Of a DNA stretch of 64,000 nucleotides, positions 22,355 through 30,544 are shown piece after piece (the first letter of the stretch is position 1; every line of letters begins with the position of its first letter). Both the position numbers and the translations under genes were made by a program. This DNA comes from Kaistia terrae (GTDB lineage: Bacteria; Pseudomonadota; Alphaproteobacteria; Rhizobiales; Kaistiaceae): contig NZ_JAPKNH010000011.1 of the NCBI RefSeq assembly GCF_026344005.1, positions 83,858 to 147,857 of the forward strand, in the 5' to 3' direction. The notes under the pieces were generated by a model that worked only from the letters and a program-made list of their open reading frames with translations, ran no database searches and had not been told where the DNA came from.

Positions 22355-22480
22355 CCCCTCACCCCACCCTCTCCCGCAAGCGGGCGAGGGCTTTTCGGCA
22401 GGCAATCTTCATCGACTGTGAGTCTGAACAAGCTCAATCGGCCCCCTCTCCCGCGCGCGGGAGAGGGCTGGGGTGAGGGT
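22355..22480. repeat. REP-like family C, paired unit
   Basis: CCCCTCACCCCACCCTCTCCCGCAAGCGGGCGAGGG and, after about 55 bases, CCCCCTCTCCCGCGCGCGGGAGAGGGCTGGGGTGAGGG. Lies between the convergent xerC and methyltransferase genes. Confidence 0.75.
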
Positions 22481-22483
22481 CGT

Positions 22484-23275
22484 TTACACCGCCACCAGTT
22501 CGAACACCGCCTGATCGATGGTGAAGGAACCATCCGGTTCGATGGCAAAGTGCTCGCGCACGCCTTCCGACATCGCCGCCTGCAAGGCGCGGATCGCCTC
22601 GACCATCACGGCTGGCGTCCGCATCCGCCCGACCCAGGCGTCAAAATCGAGCGGCAGGCGGCGGCGCGTCACGCCGACCACGGCAAATCCGGCCTCGGCC
22701 GCGATCGCAACCCATTCGGCGCTGGAATAATCCCGCACGTGAGATGGGTCGCGCAGCATCTCGAAGGTCTGCAGGAAGGTGTCGGACACAGGCACTTCCG
22801 GCGCGATGATGTCGGAGATCACCGCCGTGCCGCCGGTCTTGATGACACGGCGCGCCTCGCGAACACCCTGGCGAACATTCTGCCAGTGATGGGCCGAGTA
22901 GCGCGACAGCACGACATCGAATTCGCCATCGGCAAAGGGCAGCTTTTCCGCCGCGCCCTGCTTCGTGGACAAATTGGCAAAGCCTCGCTTCGCCGCCTCG
23001 GCCGCGACGGCCTCCAGCATGCCGGCCGACAAATCATAGGCCACGACAGACGCCACAACCGGCGCCACGCCATAGCTGACATGACCACCACCGCAGCCGA
23101 GGTCGATGGCGCGGGCATTCGGGGTGCGCGCCGCGATCTCGATCATCTGCTGGAGATCCGCGCCCTGGGCGTGGACGGTGCTGGCGACATAGGCCGAGGC
23201 CTGCGAGCCGAATTGCTGCACGACCAAAGCCTCGTGGCTTTGGCGCTGGGCAGCGCTGTTTGTCGATTGGGTCAT
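22484..23275 (-). CDS. Class I SAM-dependent methyltransferase
   Basis: A 263-residue Rossmann-fold enzyme: motif I as AIDLGCGGGHVS (about 56-67), acidic residue at the end of strand 2 in VVAYDLSAGML, motif IV region FDVVLSRYSAHHWQNV. It resembles the UbiE/MenG-like methyltransferase type 11 group; the substrate is unknown. It is divergent from a helix-turn-helix regulator (23391-24197) whose probable operator lies in the 115-base gap, so the regulator may control it. Confidence 0.85.
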   Translation of the reverse strand: MTQSTNSAAQRQSHEALVVQQFGSQASAYVASTVHAQGADLQQMIEIAARTPNARAIDLGCGGGHVSYGVAPVVASVVAYDLSAGMLEAVAAEAAKRGFANLSTKQGAAEKLPFADGEFDVVLSRYSAHHWQNVRQGVREARRVIKTGGTAVISDIIAPEVPVSDTFLQTFEMLRDPSHVRDYSSAEWVAIAAEAGFAVVGVTRRRLPLDFDAWVGRMRTPAVMVEAIRALQAAMSEGVREHFAIEPDGSFTIDQAVFELVAV

Positions 23276-23354
23276 GGCTGTTTTCCGCGCGGTCGATCTT
23301 GTTGGTGGTGATCATCGACCGTCCCGGAAGGAATTGCCAGTCACCGTAAACCCG

Positions 23355-23379
23355 TACCAGATCCTACTTTATCCTGGTA
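23355..23379. promoter_or_regulatory. Putative operator between methyltransferase and regulator
   Basis: Inverted repeat TACCAG-N13-CTGGTA, 12 bases before the regulator start, in the only gap between the two divergent genes. The centre-to-centre distance fits two major-groove contacts of a dimeric helix-turn-helix protein. Confidence 0.45.
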
Positions 23380-23390
23380 TAAGGGATGCC

Positions 23391-24197
23391 ATGATCCCGG
23401 AAACCGACATCGTCCGCCGCCGCGAGCTTGGCGAATTCATCCGCGCCCATCGCGAGCGGCTGCAACCGGCCATGTTCGGGCTAGATCCCGGCACGCGGCG
23501 TCGTACGCCGGGCCTGCGCCGGGAAGAGCTGGCACAGCTCGCGGGCGTCAGTGCGACCTGGCTGAGCTGGATCGAGCAAGGGCGCGAGATATCGGTCTCG
23601 GCGACGGCGATTGCGCGGTTGGCGCGGGTGATGCGGTTGACGCCGGCCGAGCGGGCCTATCTGTTCGATCTCGGCGGAAAACGAGATCCGCAGGCGGGCG
23701 AGGACATGGGCGTCGACGTCCTGCCGCCGGAGCTGGCTGCGACGCTGGCGAAAATGCCGGACCCGGCCTATGTGCTGGATCGCTCCTGGAACGCGCTGGC
23801 CTGGAACGAGGCGGCGGCGCATCTCTTCGTCGGCTGGCTGGATGGCGAAGCGTCGGGCGCAAGGAATCTGCTGCGCTACATGTTCACGTCACCGGCGGCG
23901 CGAGAGATGATCCAGGACTGGGAAAGCCGGGCGCGGCGGGTTGCGGCGGAATTCCGCGCCGATTACAGCCGCCATCTGGAGGCGCCGGAAATGCGGGCGC
24001 TGGTCGAGGAATTGATCCGACTCAGCCCGTTCTTCGCGCAAGCCTGGGAGGCGCATGCCGTGGTCGACCGCGAAGGCGGCCTGCGCACCTTCACCCATCC
24101 GCAGGATGGCTTCTTGCGCTACGAGCAGATCACCTTCCTGCTCGCGCGCCATCCCGACATCAAGCTGGTGATGCTGGCGCCTTCAGGCGCGGGGTAG
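23391..24197 (+). CDS. Helix-turn-helix regulator, MmyB-like
   Basis: A 268-residue transcription factor. The N-terminal Xre-type helix-turn-helix is at about 12-80 (RRRELGEFIRAHRERL, GLRREELAQLAGVSATWLSWIEQGR); the rest (YVLDRSWNALAWNEAAAHLFVGW, ARRVAAEFRADYSRH, FTHPQDGFLRYEQITFLL) is the PAS-like MmyB ligand-binding domain. Regulators of this type commonly control a divergent enzyme gene, here the methyltransferase, but the ligand is unknown. The ATG at 23391 is preceded by AAGGGA and gives the normal N-terminus. Confidence 0.88.
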   Translation: MIPETDIVRRRELGEFIRAHRERLQPAMFGLDPGTRRRTPGLRREELAQLAGVSATWLSWIEQGREISVSATAIARLARVMRLTPAERAYLFDLGGKRDPQAGEDMGVDVLPPELAATLAKMPDPAYVLDRSWNALAWNEAAAHLFVGWLDGEASGARNLLRYMFTSPAAREMIQDWESRARRVAAEFRADYSRHLEAPEMRALVEELIRLSPFFAQAWEAHAVVDREGGLRTFTHPQDGFLRYEQITFLLARHPDIKLVMLAPSGAG

Positions 24198-24241
24198 CCA
24201 CCGTCTACTCCCGGTGCTCGCCGGCATCTCCAACGCGCGCC

Positions 24242-24435
24242 GTCATCCCCGCGAAGGCGGGGACCCATGCAGCCGTGCTGCCGGAAGGTTTGCTCGGCAA
24301 GTTTCCAGCTGAATGGATCCTCGCTTTCGCGAGGATGACGCCGGAGACGGATCGGCCTCAGGCAACCATCCGGTGAGGCCGTAAACCCTCACCCGCCGGC
24401 CTTTGGCCGTCGACCTCTCCCTCAGGGAGAGGTGA
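24242..24435. repeat. REP-like families B and A in tandem
   Basis: Family B unit (24242-24340: GTCATCCCCGCGAAGGCGGGGACC ... CTCGCTTTCGCGAGGATGAC) followed by a family A unit (24383-24435: CCCTCACCCGCCGGCCTTTGGCC ... CTCAGGGAGAGGTGAAAG). Together they fill the 295 bases between the convergent regulator and the Hsp70-like gene; nothing else is seen. Confidence 0.8.
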
Positions 24436-24492
24436 AAGTCAGCACCATGCTCCAACTGCGCCGTCTCTCTGAACGGCGCAAGCCGAGAGAAA

Positions 24493-25755
24493 TCAGGCGG
24501 CGACGACGCCGTAGCGGGTCGCGGCGTCGATGGTGAGGCCGGTGCCGACCGAGCCGAACGTGTCGCCGTCGACGACGCGCGCATCCGGCACGGTGCCGAG
24601 GATGGCGGCATGGACATGCGCCAGCCGGGTCGAACCACCGGTCAGGAACACGGCGTCGATGGCGTTTGGGCCGAGGCCGGCGTCGCGCAGGCAATCGCCG
24701 ATCCGGGCGGCAATCTTGTCGGCGAGGCCGCGCGTCTTGTCGACCAGCACCGTGCGGTCGACATTCATGGCAAGGCCGCTCTCGATCCAGTCCAGCAGCA
24801 CCTGCACCTGCGGCTCGTCCGACAGCGCGATCTTCGCCGCCTCGATGTCGATGGCGAGGCGGTGGCCGCCATGCTCCTCGACGACATGGATCAGCCGCTC
24901 GATCAGTTCGGGATGCTGCGCCTCGCGCCGGACCTCATGCAGCTGCCGCATGACGCCGCTCTCATAGAGCCGGTTGATCGCCGACCAGGTGGCGAGATCG
25001 TGATAGTAGCCGCCCGGAACCGGCAGGCCGGCGCGCTTCATGCCGGTGCCGAAGCCGAGCAGCGGCATCGCCGTGCCGATCGAAAGGTAGTGGTCGAAAT
25101 CCGTACCGCCGATGCGGATACCGTCATTGGCCAGGATGTCGTCGATGCGATCGGCCTTGTGGCGACGCTCCGGTCCGAGGCGGACGATGGAAAAGTCCGA
25201 CGTGCCGCCGCCGATATCGGCGATCAGCGCCACTTCCTCATGGTTGACCTGGCGCTCGTAGTCGAGGGCCGCCGCGATCGGCTCGTACTGGAAGGAGATG
25301 TGCTTGAAGCCGACTTCCTGCGCGATCGCCTCCAGCGCTTCCTCGGCCTTGCGGTCGCCATCGGGATCGCTATCGACGAAATGCACCGGCCGTCCATGCA
25401 CGACGGCGTCGATCTCGACGCCGGAGGTCGCCTCGGCCTGCTTCTTGATGATGTCGACATATTGCGAGATCACGTCGCGAAACGAGACGCGGCCACGGCC
25501 GATGGCGGTCGATTCATTGATCAGCGAGCTGCCGAGCACGGACTTCAGGCTGCGCATCAGGCGGCCATTATTGCCATCGACATAGGAGCGGATGGCGGCG
25601 CGGCCAACGGCCGGCGGCGCTCCGTTCGGCGTGTAGAAAATCGCGCTGGGGATGGTGACGCTAGACCCTTCAAGCGCGATCAGCGCCGGACCGTCCGCCG
25701 TGGTTATCCCGAGCGTCGTGTTGGACGTGCCAAAGTCGAGGCCGCAGGCTACCAT
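24493..25755 (-). CDS. yegD: Hsp70-family protein, YegD-like
   Basis: A 420-residue actin/Hsp70-fold ATPase. The phosphate 1 motif is GLDFGTSNTTLG (5-16), phosphate 2 is LIADIGGGTSDFSIV, and the adenosine motif is FLTGGSTRLAHV. It lacks the DnaK C-terminal lid and much of the substrate-binding domain, as in the E. coli YegD group of putative chaperones, whose clients are unknown. It stands alone between repeats and a 199-base gap before the divergent transporter. The gene symbol reflects family likeness only. Confidence 0.83.
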   Translation of the reverse strand: MVACGLDFGTSNTTLGITTADGPALIALEGSSVTIPSAIFYTPNGAPPAVGRAAIRSYVDGNNGRLMRSLKSVLGSSLINESTAIGRGRVSFRDVISQYVDIIKKQAEATSGVEIDAVVHGRPVHFVDSDPDGDRKAEEALEAIAQEVGFKHISFQYEPIAAALDYERQVNHEEVALIADIGGGTSDFSIVRLGPERRHKADRIDDILANDGIRIGGTDFDHYLSIGTAMPLLGFGTGMKRAGLPVPGGYYHDLATWSAINRLYESGVMRQLHEVRREAQHPELIERLIHVVEEHGGHRLAIDIEAAKIALSDEPQVQVLLDWIESGLAMNVDRTVLVDKTRGLADKIAARIGDCLRDAGLGPNAIDAVFLTGGSTRLAHVHAAILGTVPDARVVDGDTFGSVGTGLTIDAATRYGVVAA

Positions 25756-25954
25756 GATAGAGAACTCCGTGAAGGGCCGGTCTGGTTAAGGGGTCGAAGC
25801 GCCCGGATCAAGGCCTGCGGCGGAAATATCGCCGCATTGCAGCATGGATCTTTCACGATGAAACCAATCTTGATTTGGTCTCACCCCCATCCTGTCGGAT
25901 TGACGCAGCGTCTGGGGAGGCGCCGATTCGCGGCGTCGGGATAGGGAGAAGACG

Positions 25955-27274
25955 ATGCGGGCTGTCACCATCGACGAGGCGTTGAACGCCGCCGGTACAG
26001 GGGCGTTCCAGCGCCGGCTGTTCCTGATATTCGGCCTCGTATGGACCGCCGACGCGATGCAGGTGCTGTCGATCGGCTTTACCGCGCCGTCGATCGCCAA
26101 GACCTTCGGCCTCACCCTGCCCGTGGCGCTGCAGACCGGCACGATCTTCTTCGTCGGCATGCTGATCGGCGCGGCCCTGTTCGGCCGCCTCGCCGACCGC
26201 ATCGGCCGCCGCAACCTGCTGATCATCACCGTCCTGCTCGATGCGCTGTTCGGCCTCGCCTCGGCCTTCGCCTCCGATTTTACCATGCTTCTGGTATTCC
26301 GCTTCATCACCGGCCTTGCCGTCGGCGGCACGCTGCCGGTCGACTATGCGATGATGGCCGAGTTCCTGCCCGCCAACCGGCGCGGCCGCTGGCTCGTCGG
26401 CCTCGAAGGTTTTTGGGCCGTCGGCACGGTCATCGTGGCGCTCGCCGCCTGGTATGCCGCCGCTACCGGCATGGTCGATGGCTGGCGCTTCATCTTCATC
26501 ATCACGGCGCTGCCGGCGCTGATCGGCCTGGCGTTGCGTTTCTGGGTGCCGGAATCGCCGTTCTACCTATTGCGAAGCGGCAAGGCGGCGGAAGCGAAAG
26601 CCGTTCTCGACCAGATCGCCACCACCAATGGCAAGCCGGTGCTGAACGGCAAGCTCGTCGACACGCAGGAGCCGCGCCTGCCGCTCTCCGCCCTGTTCTC
26701 CGGCCCCTATGCCCGCCGCTCCTACCTGATCCTCGCCGCGTGGCTGCTGGTGTCGATCTCCTATTACGGCATCTTCGTCTGGCTGCCGGGCAAGCTGGTC
26801 TCGGCCGGCGAGCACTACGGATTCCTGCGCGGCTACGGGTTCCTGGTGCTGCTGGCCCTGGCACAAATCCCCGGCTATGCGCTGGCCGCCTATGGCGTCG
26901 AGCGCTGGGGCCGCAAGCCGACGCTGATCGCCTTCCTGCTGCTCTCGGCGGTCGGCTGCTTCCTCTATGCGGTTCTGAGCGATCCGACGGCCGTCGGCGC
27001 GGCGATGATGCTGATGAGCTTCGCGCTGCTGGGCACCTGGGGCGCGCTCTACGCCTTCACGCCGGAACTGTACCCGACCTCGCTGCGCGCCAGCGGGATG
27101 GGCCTGGCGGGCGCCATGGCGCGGCTGGGCGGCCTTCTGGCCCCGACCCTTGTCGGCGCCGTCGTGACCTACTCCTTCAACGTCGCACTCGGCCTGTTCG
27201 CCGCGATCCTGCTGCTCGGCGCCATCGCCACGGCGATGATCGACGTCGAGACGAAGCAGAAGCCGCTGACGTAG
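25955..27274 (+). CDS. MFS metabolite transporter (NiaP/AAHS-like)
   Basis: A 439-residue inner-membrane transporter with about 12 hydrophobic segments. The loop motif GRLADRIGRRNLL after helix 2, its repeat ERWGRKPTLIAF in the second half, PESPFYLL after helix 6 and TPELYPTSLRASGMG are typical of the metabolite:H+ symporter and sugar-porter-like branch (NiaP, aromatic acid transporters). Import of a small acid is plausible; the substrate is not shown by the sequence. GGGAGAAG before the ATG supports the start. Confidence 0.86.
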   Translation: MRAVTIDEALNAAGTGAFQRRLFLIFGLVWTADAMQVLSIGFTAPSIAKTFGLTLPVALQTGTIFFVGMLIGAALFGRLADRIGRRNLLIITVLLDALFGLASAFASDFTMLLVFRFITGLAVGGTLPVDYAMMAEFLPANRRGRWLVGLEGFWAVGTVIVALAAWYAAATGMVDGWRFIFIITALPALIGLALRFWVPESPFYLLRSGKAAEAKAVLDQIATTNGKPVLNGKLVDTQEPRLPLSALFSGPYARRSYLILAAWLLVSISYYGIFVWLPGKLVSAGEHYGFLRGYGFLVLLALAQIPGYALAAYGVERWGRKPTLIAFLLLSAVGCFLYAVLSDPTAVGAAMMLMSFALLGTWGALYAFTPELYPTSLRASGMGLAGAMARLGGLLAPTLVGAVVTYSFNVALGLFAAILLLGAIATAMIDVETKQKPLT

Positions 27275-27281
27275 CGGGGCA

Positions 27282-27409
27282 GCCCCTCACCCCACCCCTC
27301 TCCCGCAAGCGGGAGAGGGGGTTCGCCGGTGCAGGTTGAAACGCGGAGCCAGCAAGCCAACAGCCGAAAAGCCCTCGCCCGCTTGCGGGAGAGGGTGGGG
27401 TGAGGGGCT
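27282..27409. repeat. REP-like family C, paired unit
   Basis: CCCCTCACCCCACCCCTCTCCCGCAAGCGGGAGAGGG and the reverse copy GCCCTCGCCCGCTTGCGGGAGAGGGTGGGGTGAGGGGC, 8 bases after the transporter stop. Confidence 0.8.
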
Positions 27410-27426
27410 TGCTTGGTAAAAAAACG

Positions 27427-27466
27427 AAAAAGCCGGCGCCTGTCCAAGGACGAGCGCCGGCTTTTT
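27427..27466. terminator. Bidirectional terminator after lpdA
   Basis: Perfect 13-bp stem AAAAAGCCGGCGC/GCGCCGGCTTTTT with a 14-base loop; T tracts on both strands. Ends the leftward TCA-cycle transcription unit and probably also the rightward transporter transcript. Confidence 0.88.
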
Positions 27467-27496
27467 GTTGTTCAGGACGTCATCGGGTAAGGCCGT

Positions 27497-27550
27497 AAAC
27501 CCTCACCCGCCGGCCTCCGGGCCGTCTACCTCTCCCTCAGGGAGAGGTGA
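27497..27550. repeat. REP-like family A, single unit
   Basis: CCCTCACCCGCCGGCCTCCGGGCCGTCTACCTCTCCCTCAGGGAGAGGTG, between the terminator and the lpdA stop. Confidence 0.75.
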
Positions 27551-27557
27551 AAAAATC

Positions 27558-28955
27558 CTACATGTGGATCGGCTTGAACCAGGCGGCGAGCGCCGCTTCC
27601 TTGATCGATTCCGACATCGTCGGATGAGCGTGGGTCGAACGGGCCAGATCCTCGGCCGAGCCGGCGAATTCCATCAGCACGACGGCCTCATGGATCATCT
27701 CGCCAGCACCCTTGCCGACGATATGCGCGCCGAGCAGCCGATCGGTCGTGGCATCGGCCAGAACCTTGACGAAGCCATCGGTCGCCAGCATGGCGCGGGC
27801 GCGGCCATTGGCCGAGAACGGGAACTTGCCGACCTTGTAGGCGATACCAGCAGCCTTCAGCTCTTCCTCGGTGGCGCCAACGGTGGCGACCTCCGGACTG
27901 GTGTAGACGACGCTCGGAATCGCGCCGTAGTTCACATGGCCTGCCTGGCCGGCGAGTATCTCGGCAACCGCGACGCCCTCGTCCTCGGCCTTGTGGGCCA
28001 GCATCGGGCCGGCGATCACGTCGCCGATGGCATAGATGCCGGCGACATTGGTCTGGTAGTGGACATCGACCTTGACGCGCTTGCGCTCGTCCAGTTCGAC
28101 GCCGACGCCTTCGAGACCCAAGCCCTCCGTGAACGGACGGCGGCCGATCGAGACCAGCACGACGTCAGCTTCCAGCGTCTCGGCAGCACCGCCTGCCGCC
28201 GGCTCGACGGTGACCTTCAGCGTCTTGCCGCTGGTGTCGACGCCGGTGACCTTGGTGCCGAGCTTGAACGCGAAGCCCTGCTTGTCCAGCAGGCGCTGGA
28301 ACTGCTTGGCGACATCGCCGTCCATGCCGGGCAGGATGCGGTCGAGATATTCGACGACGGTCACTTCCGCGCCGAGACGACGCCAGACCGAGCCGAGCTC
28401 GAGGCCGATAACGCCAGCTCCGACGACCAGCAGCTTGCCGGGAACCTTGGTGAGTTCCAGCGCGCCGGTCGAGGTGACGATGCGCTGCTCGTCAACCGTT
28501 ACGCCGGGCAGCGGTGCGGAGTCGGAGCCCGTTGCGATGACGATCGCCTTGGTCTCGAGCGTCTCGGACGTGCCGTCTTCCTTGGTCACGACGACCTTGC
28601 CGGGAGCGGCGATCGAGCCGGTGCCGATATGGCCGTCGATCTTGTTCTTCTTGAACAGATAGGCGACGCCGTCGACATTCGACTTCACCGTCGCGTCCTT
28701 GTGGGCGAGCATGACGGGCAGGTCGAGCTTCGGCTTGGCGACCTTGATGCCGAGCGCGTCGAGATGGCCGACCTCGTCGAACATCTCGGAAGCGTGCAGC
28801 AGCGCCTTGGACGGGATGCAGCCGATGTTGAGGCAGGTGCCGCCATAGGTCGCGCGCTTCTCGACGACGGCGACCTTCAGGCCGAGCTGGGCTGCCTTGA
28901 TGGCGCAGACATAGCCACCCGGACCGGAACCGATGACGATGAGATCGTAGGACAT
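27558..28955 (-). CDS. lpdA: Dihydrolipoamide dehydrogenase (E3)
   Basis: Flavoprotein that reoxidises the lipoyl group of 2-oxoglutarate dehydrogenase (and possibly other complexes) with NAD+. The 465-residue protein has the FAD motif [14 protein letters not shown], the redox disulfide [13 protein letters not shown] (C41, C46), the NAD motif [13 protein letters not shown], and the catalytic HAHPTMSE near the C-terminus. The ATG at 28955 gives the standard N-terminus MSYDLIVIG. Downstream of sucB after a 258-base gap that holds no recognisable gene. Confidence 0.96.
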   Translation of the reverse strand: MSYDLIVIGSGPGGYVCAIKAAQLGLKVAVVEKRATYGGTCLNIGCIPSKALLHASEMFDEVGHLDALGIKVAKPKLDLPVMLAHKDATVKSNVDGVAYLFKKNKIDGHIGTGSIAAPGKVVVTKEDGTSETLETKAIVIATGSDSAPLPGVTVDEQRIVTSTGALELTKVPGKLLVVGAGVIGLELGSVWRRLGAEVTVVEYLDRILPGMDGDVAKQFQRLLDKQGFAFKLGTKVTGVDTSGKTLKVTVEPAAGGAAETLEADVVLVSIGRRPFTEGLGLEGVGVELDERKRVKVDVHYQTNVAGIYAIGDVIAGPMLAHKAEDEGVAVAEILAGQAGHVNYGAIPSVVYTSPEVATVGATEEELKAAGIAYKVGKFPFSANGRARAMLATDGFVKVLADATTDRLLGAHIVGKGAGEMIHEAVVLMEFAGSAEDLARSTHAHPTMSESIKEAALAAWFKPIHM

Positions 28956-29213
28956 GGGGTCTCCCGGACGATTTTTGGCGTTAGCCAGCGGCGCGTTTTT
29001 CCGCGCAGAAACGAAAATGGCCGGAGTCGTCACGGCGGCGCGAAAGGCGCCTATCCGTTGCTCCGGCCGGCTGAATGTCGAAGCGCGCCCGAAAGGGGCG
29101 CGCCGTCTTCACGGGCCTTCGCCGCCACCACCAGAAGAAGGCCCGGAACGCGGGAGCGCGCCGGGACTGCCTGGGGTCGGGGGACGAAAGCCATGTCGGT
29201 TCCGTCCTGGCGA
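28956..29213. other. Spacer between sucB and lpdA
   Basis: No gene is seen. It contains two hairpins with GAAA-type loops, including a perfect 8-bp one, GCGCGCCC-GAAAG-GGGCGCGC (29083-29103), without T tracts; they could act in RNA processing or stability rather than termination. Confidence 0.6.
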
Positions 29214-30437
29214 TCAGAGATCGAGAACGAGACGCTGCGGATCCTCGAGGTTCTCCTTGACGCGCACCAGGAACGTCACGGCTTCCTTGCCGTCGACGAC
29301 GCGGTGATCGTAGGAGAGCGCCAGATACATCATCGGACGGATCTCGATCTTGCCGGCAACGACCATCGGCCGCTCCTGGATCTTGTGCATGCCGAGAATG
29401 CCCGACTGCGGCGCGTTCAGGATCGGCGTCGACATCAGCGAACCGTAGATGCCGCCATTGGTGATCGTGAAGGTGCCGCCCTGCATCTCTTCGATCTTGA
29501 GCTGGCCGTCGCGAGCCCGCTTGCCGAGACCGGCGATCGTCTTCTCGATGCCGGCGAGCGACAGCTGGTCGGCGTCGCGCAGGACCGGAACGACGAGGCC
29601 CTTCTCGGTGCCGACGGCGATGCCGATGTTGTAGTAGTTCTTGTAGATCAGGTCGGTGCCGTCGATCTCGGCGTTAACCGCCGGGATTTCCTTCAGCGCC
29701 TGGATCACGGCCTTGGTGAAGAAGCTCATGAAGCCGAGCTTCACGCCGTGCTTCTTCTCGAACAGGTCCTTGTACTGGGTACGCAGAGCCATCACGGCGC
29801 CCATGTCGACCTCGTTGAAGGTCGTCAGCATGGCGGCGGTGTTCTGCGCATCCTTCAGGCGGCGCGAGATGGTCTGGCGCAGCTTGGTCATGCGGACGCG
29901 TTCTTCACGCGATGCGTCGTCGGCCGAAACCGGCGCACGGAGGGCGACGGGAGCGGCAGGCACCGGAGCGGTAGCACCGCCGGCGATCGCGCCGAGCAGG
30001 TCGCCCTTGGTGACGCGGCCATCCTTGCCGGAACCGGCGACGGCCGAGGTATCGACGCCGCTTTCGGCGGCCAGCTTGGCAACGGCCGGGCCGTTGGAGC
30101 CGGCAGCAGCGGTTTTGGCGGGGGCCGGGGCGGATGCGGCGGAGGCAGCCGGGGCGGCCTTCGGCGCTTCCGTCTTGGCGGGAGCAGCAGCGGCGCCGGC
30201 GCCGGCGGCGATCGTGCCGAGCAGCGCGCCAACGCCGACCGTGTCGCCATCCTTGGCGGCGATCGCTTCAATCACGCCGGCGACGGGCGAGGGAACCTCG
30301 ATCGTGACCTTGTCGGTCTCGAGCTCGACAACCGGCTCGTCGATCGCGACCGTCTCGCCGACTTTCTTGAACCACCGTCCAATCGTCGCCTCGGTCACGG
30401 ACTCGCCGAGGGTCGGGACACGAATTTCGGTTGCCAT
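29214..30437 (-). CDS. sucB: 2-oxoglutarate dehydrogenase E2 (succinyltransferase)
   Basis: Core of the 2-oxoglutarate dehydrogenase complex. The 407 residues comprise one lipoyl domain with the lipoylated Lys in [14 protein letters not shown] (K43), a long Ala/Pro linker (about 80-125), the peripheral subunit-binding domain ([26 protein letters not shown] pattern), and the catalytic domain ending in [14 protein letters not shown] with its active-site His. It follows sucA by 107 bases. Confidence 0.97.
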   Translation of the reverse strand: MATEIRVPTLGESVTEATIGRWFKKVGETVAIDEPVVELETDKVTIEVPSPVAGVIEAIAAKDGDTVGVGALLGTIAAGAGAAAAPAKTEAPKAAPAASAASAPAPAKTAAAGSNGPAVAKLAAESGVDTSAVAGSGKDGRVTKGDLLGAIAGGATAPVPAAPVALRAPVSADDASREERVRMTKLRQTISRRLKDAQNTAAMLTTFNEVDMGAVMALRTQYKDLFEKKHGVKLGFMSFFTKAVIQALKEIPAVNAEIDGTDLIYKNYYNIGIAVGTEKGLVVPVLRDADQLSLAGIEKTIAGLGKRARDGQLKIEEMQGGTFTITNGGIYGSLMSTPILNAPQSGILGMHKIQERPMVVAGKIEIRPMMYLALSYDHRVVDGKEAVTFLVRVKENLEDPQRLVLDL

Positions 30438-30511
30438 GGCTTGGGTCTCTTACCGTTCGAACTTTGTGGACATTGGATGAAGCGAAGTTTCGCTGGATGA
30501 TAGGTAGTTTT

Positions 30512-30535
30512 GGGCGGCACAGGGAAGCGCCGCCC
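30512..30535 (-). other. Intercistronic hairpin between sucA and sucB
   Basis: Perfect 7-bp stem GGGCGGC/GCCGCCC with a 10-base loop. On the coding strand it is followed by AAAAC, not a T tract, so it is more likely an RNA-stability or processing element than a terminator. Confidence 0.5.
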
Positions 30536-30544
30536 GAATTTTGA

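Noticed and set aside
21229..22480. Repeated CTCACCC/GAGAGGG blocks as a possible CRISPR array
   Set aside because: The units are palindromic and separated by a gene and by unequal spacers; there is no regular repeat-spacer pattern and no cas gene.
29075..29260. A 61-codon + strand frame in the sucB-lpdA gap
   Set aside because: It overlaps the sucB 3' end, has an Arg-rich composition and no ribosome-binding site.
27465..30500. A frame of about 1,000 codons open on the + strand opposite lpdA and sucB
   Set aside because: Same cause; it runs across two real genes and their spacer and shows only Arg/Asp/Gly-rich sequence.
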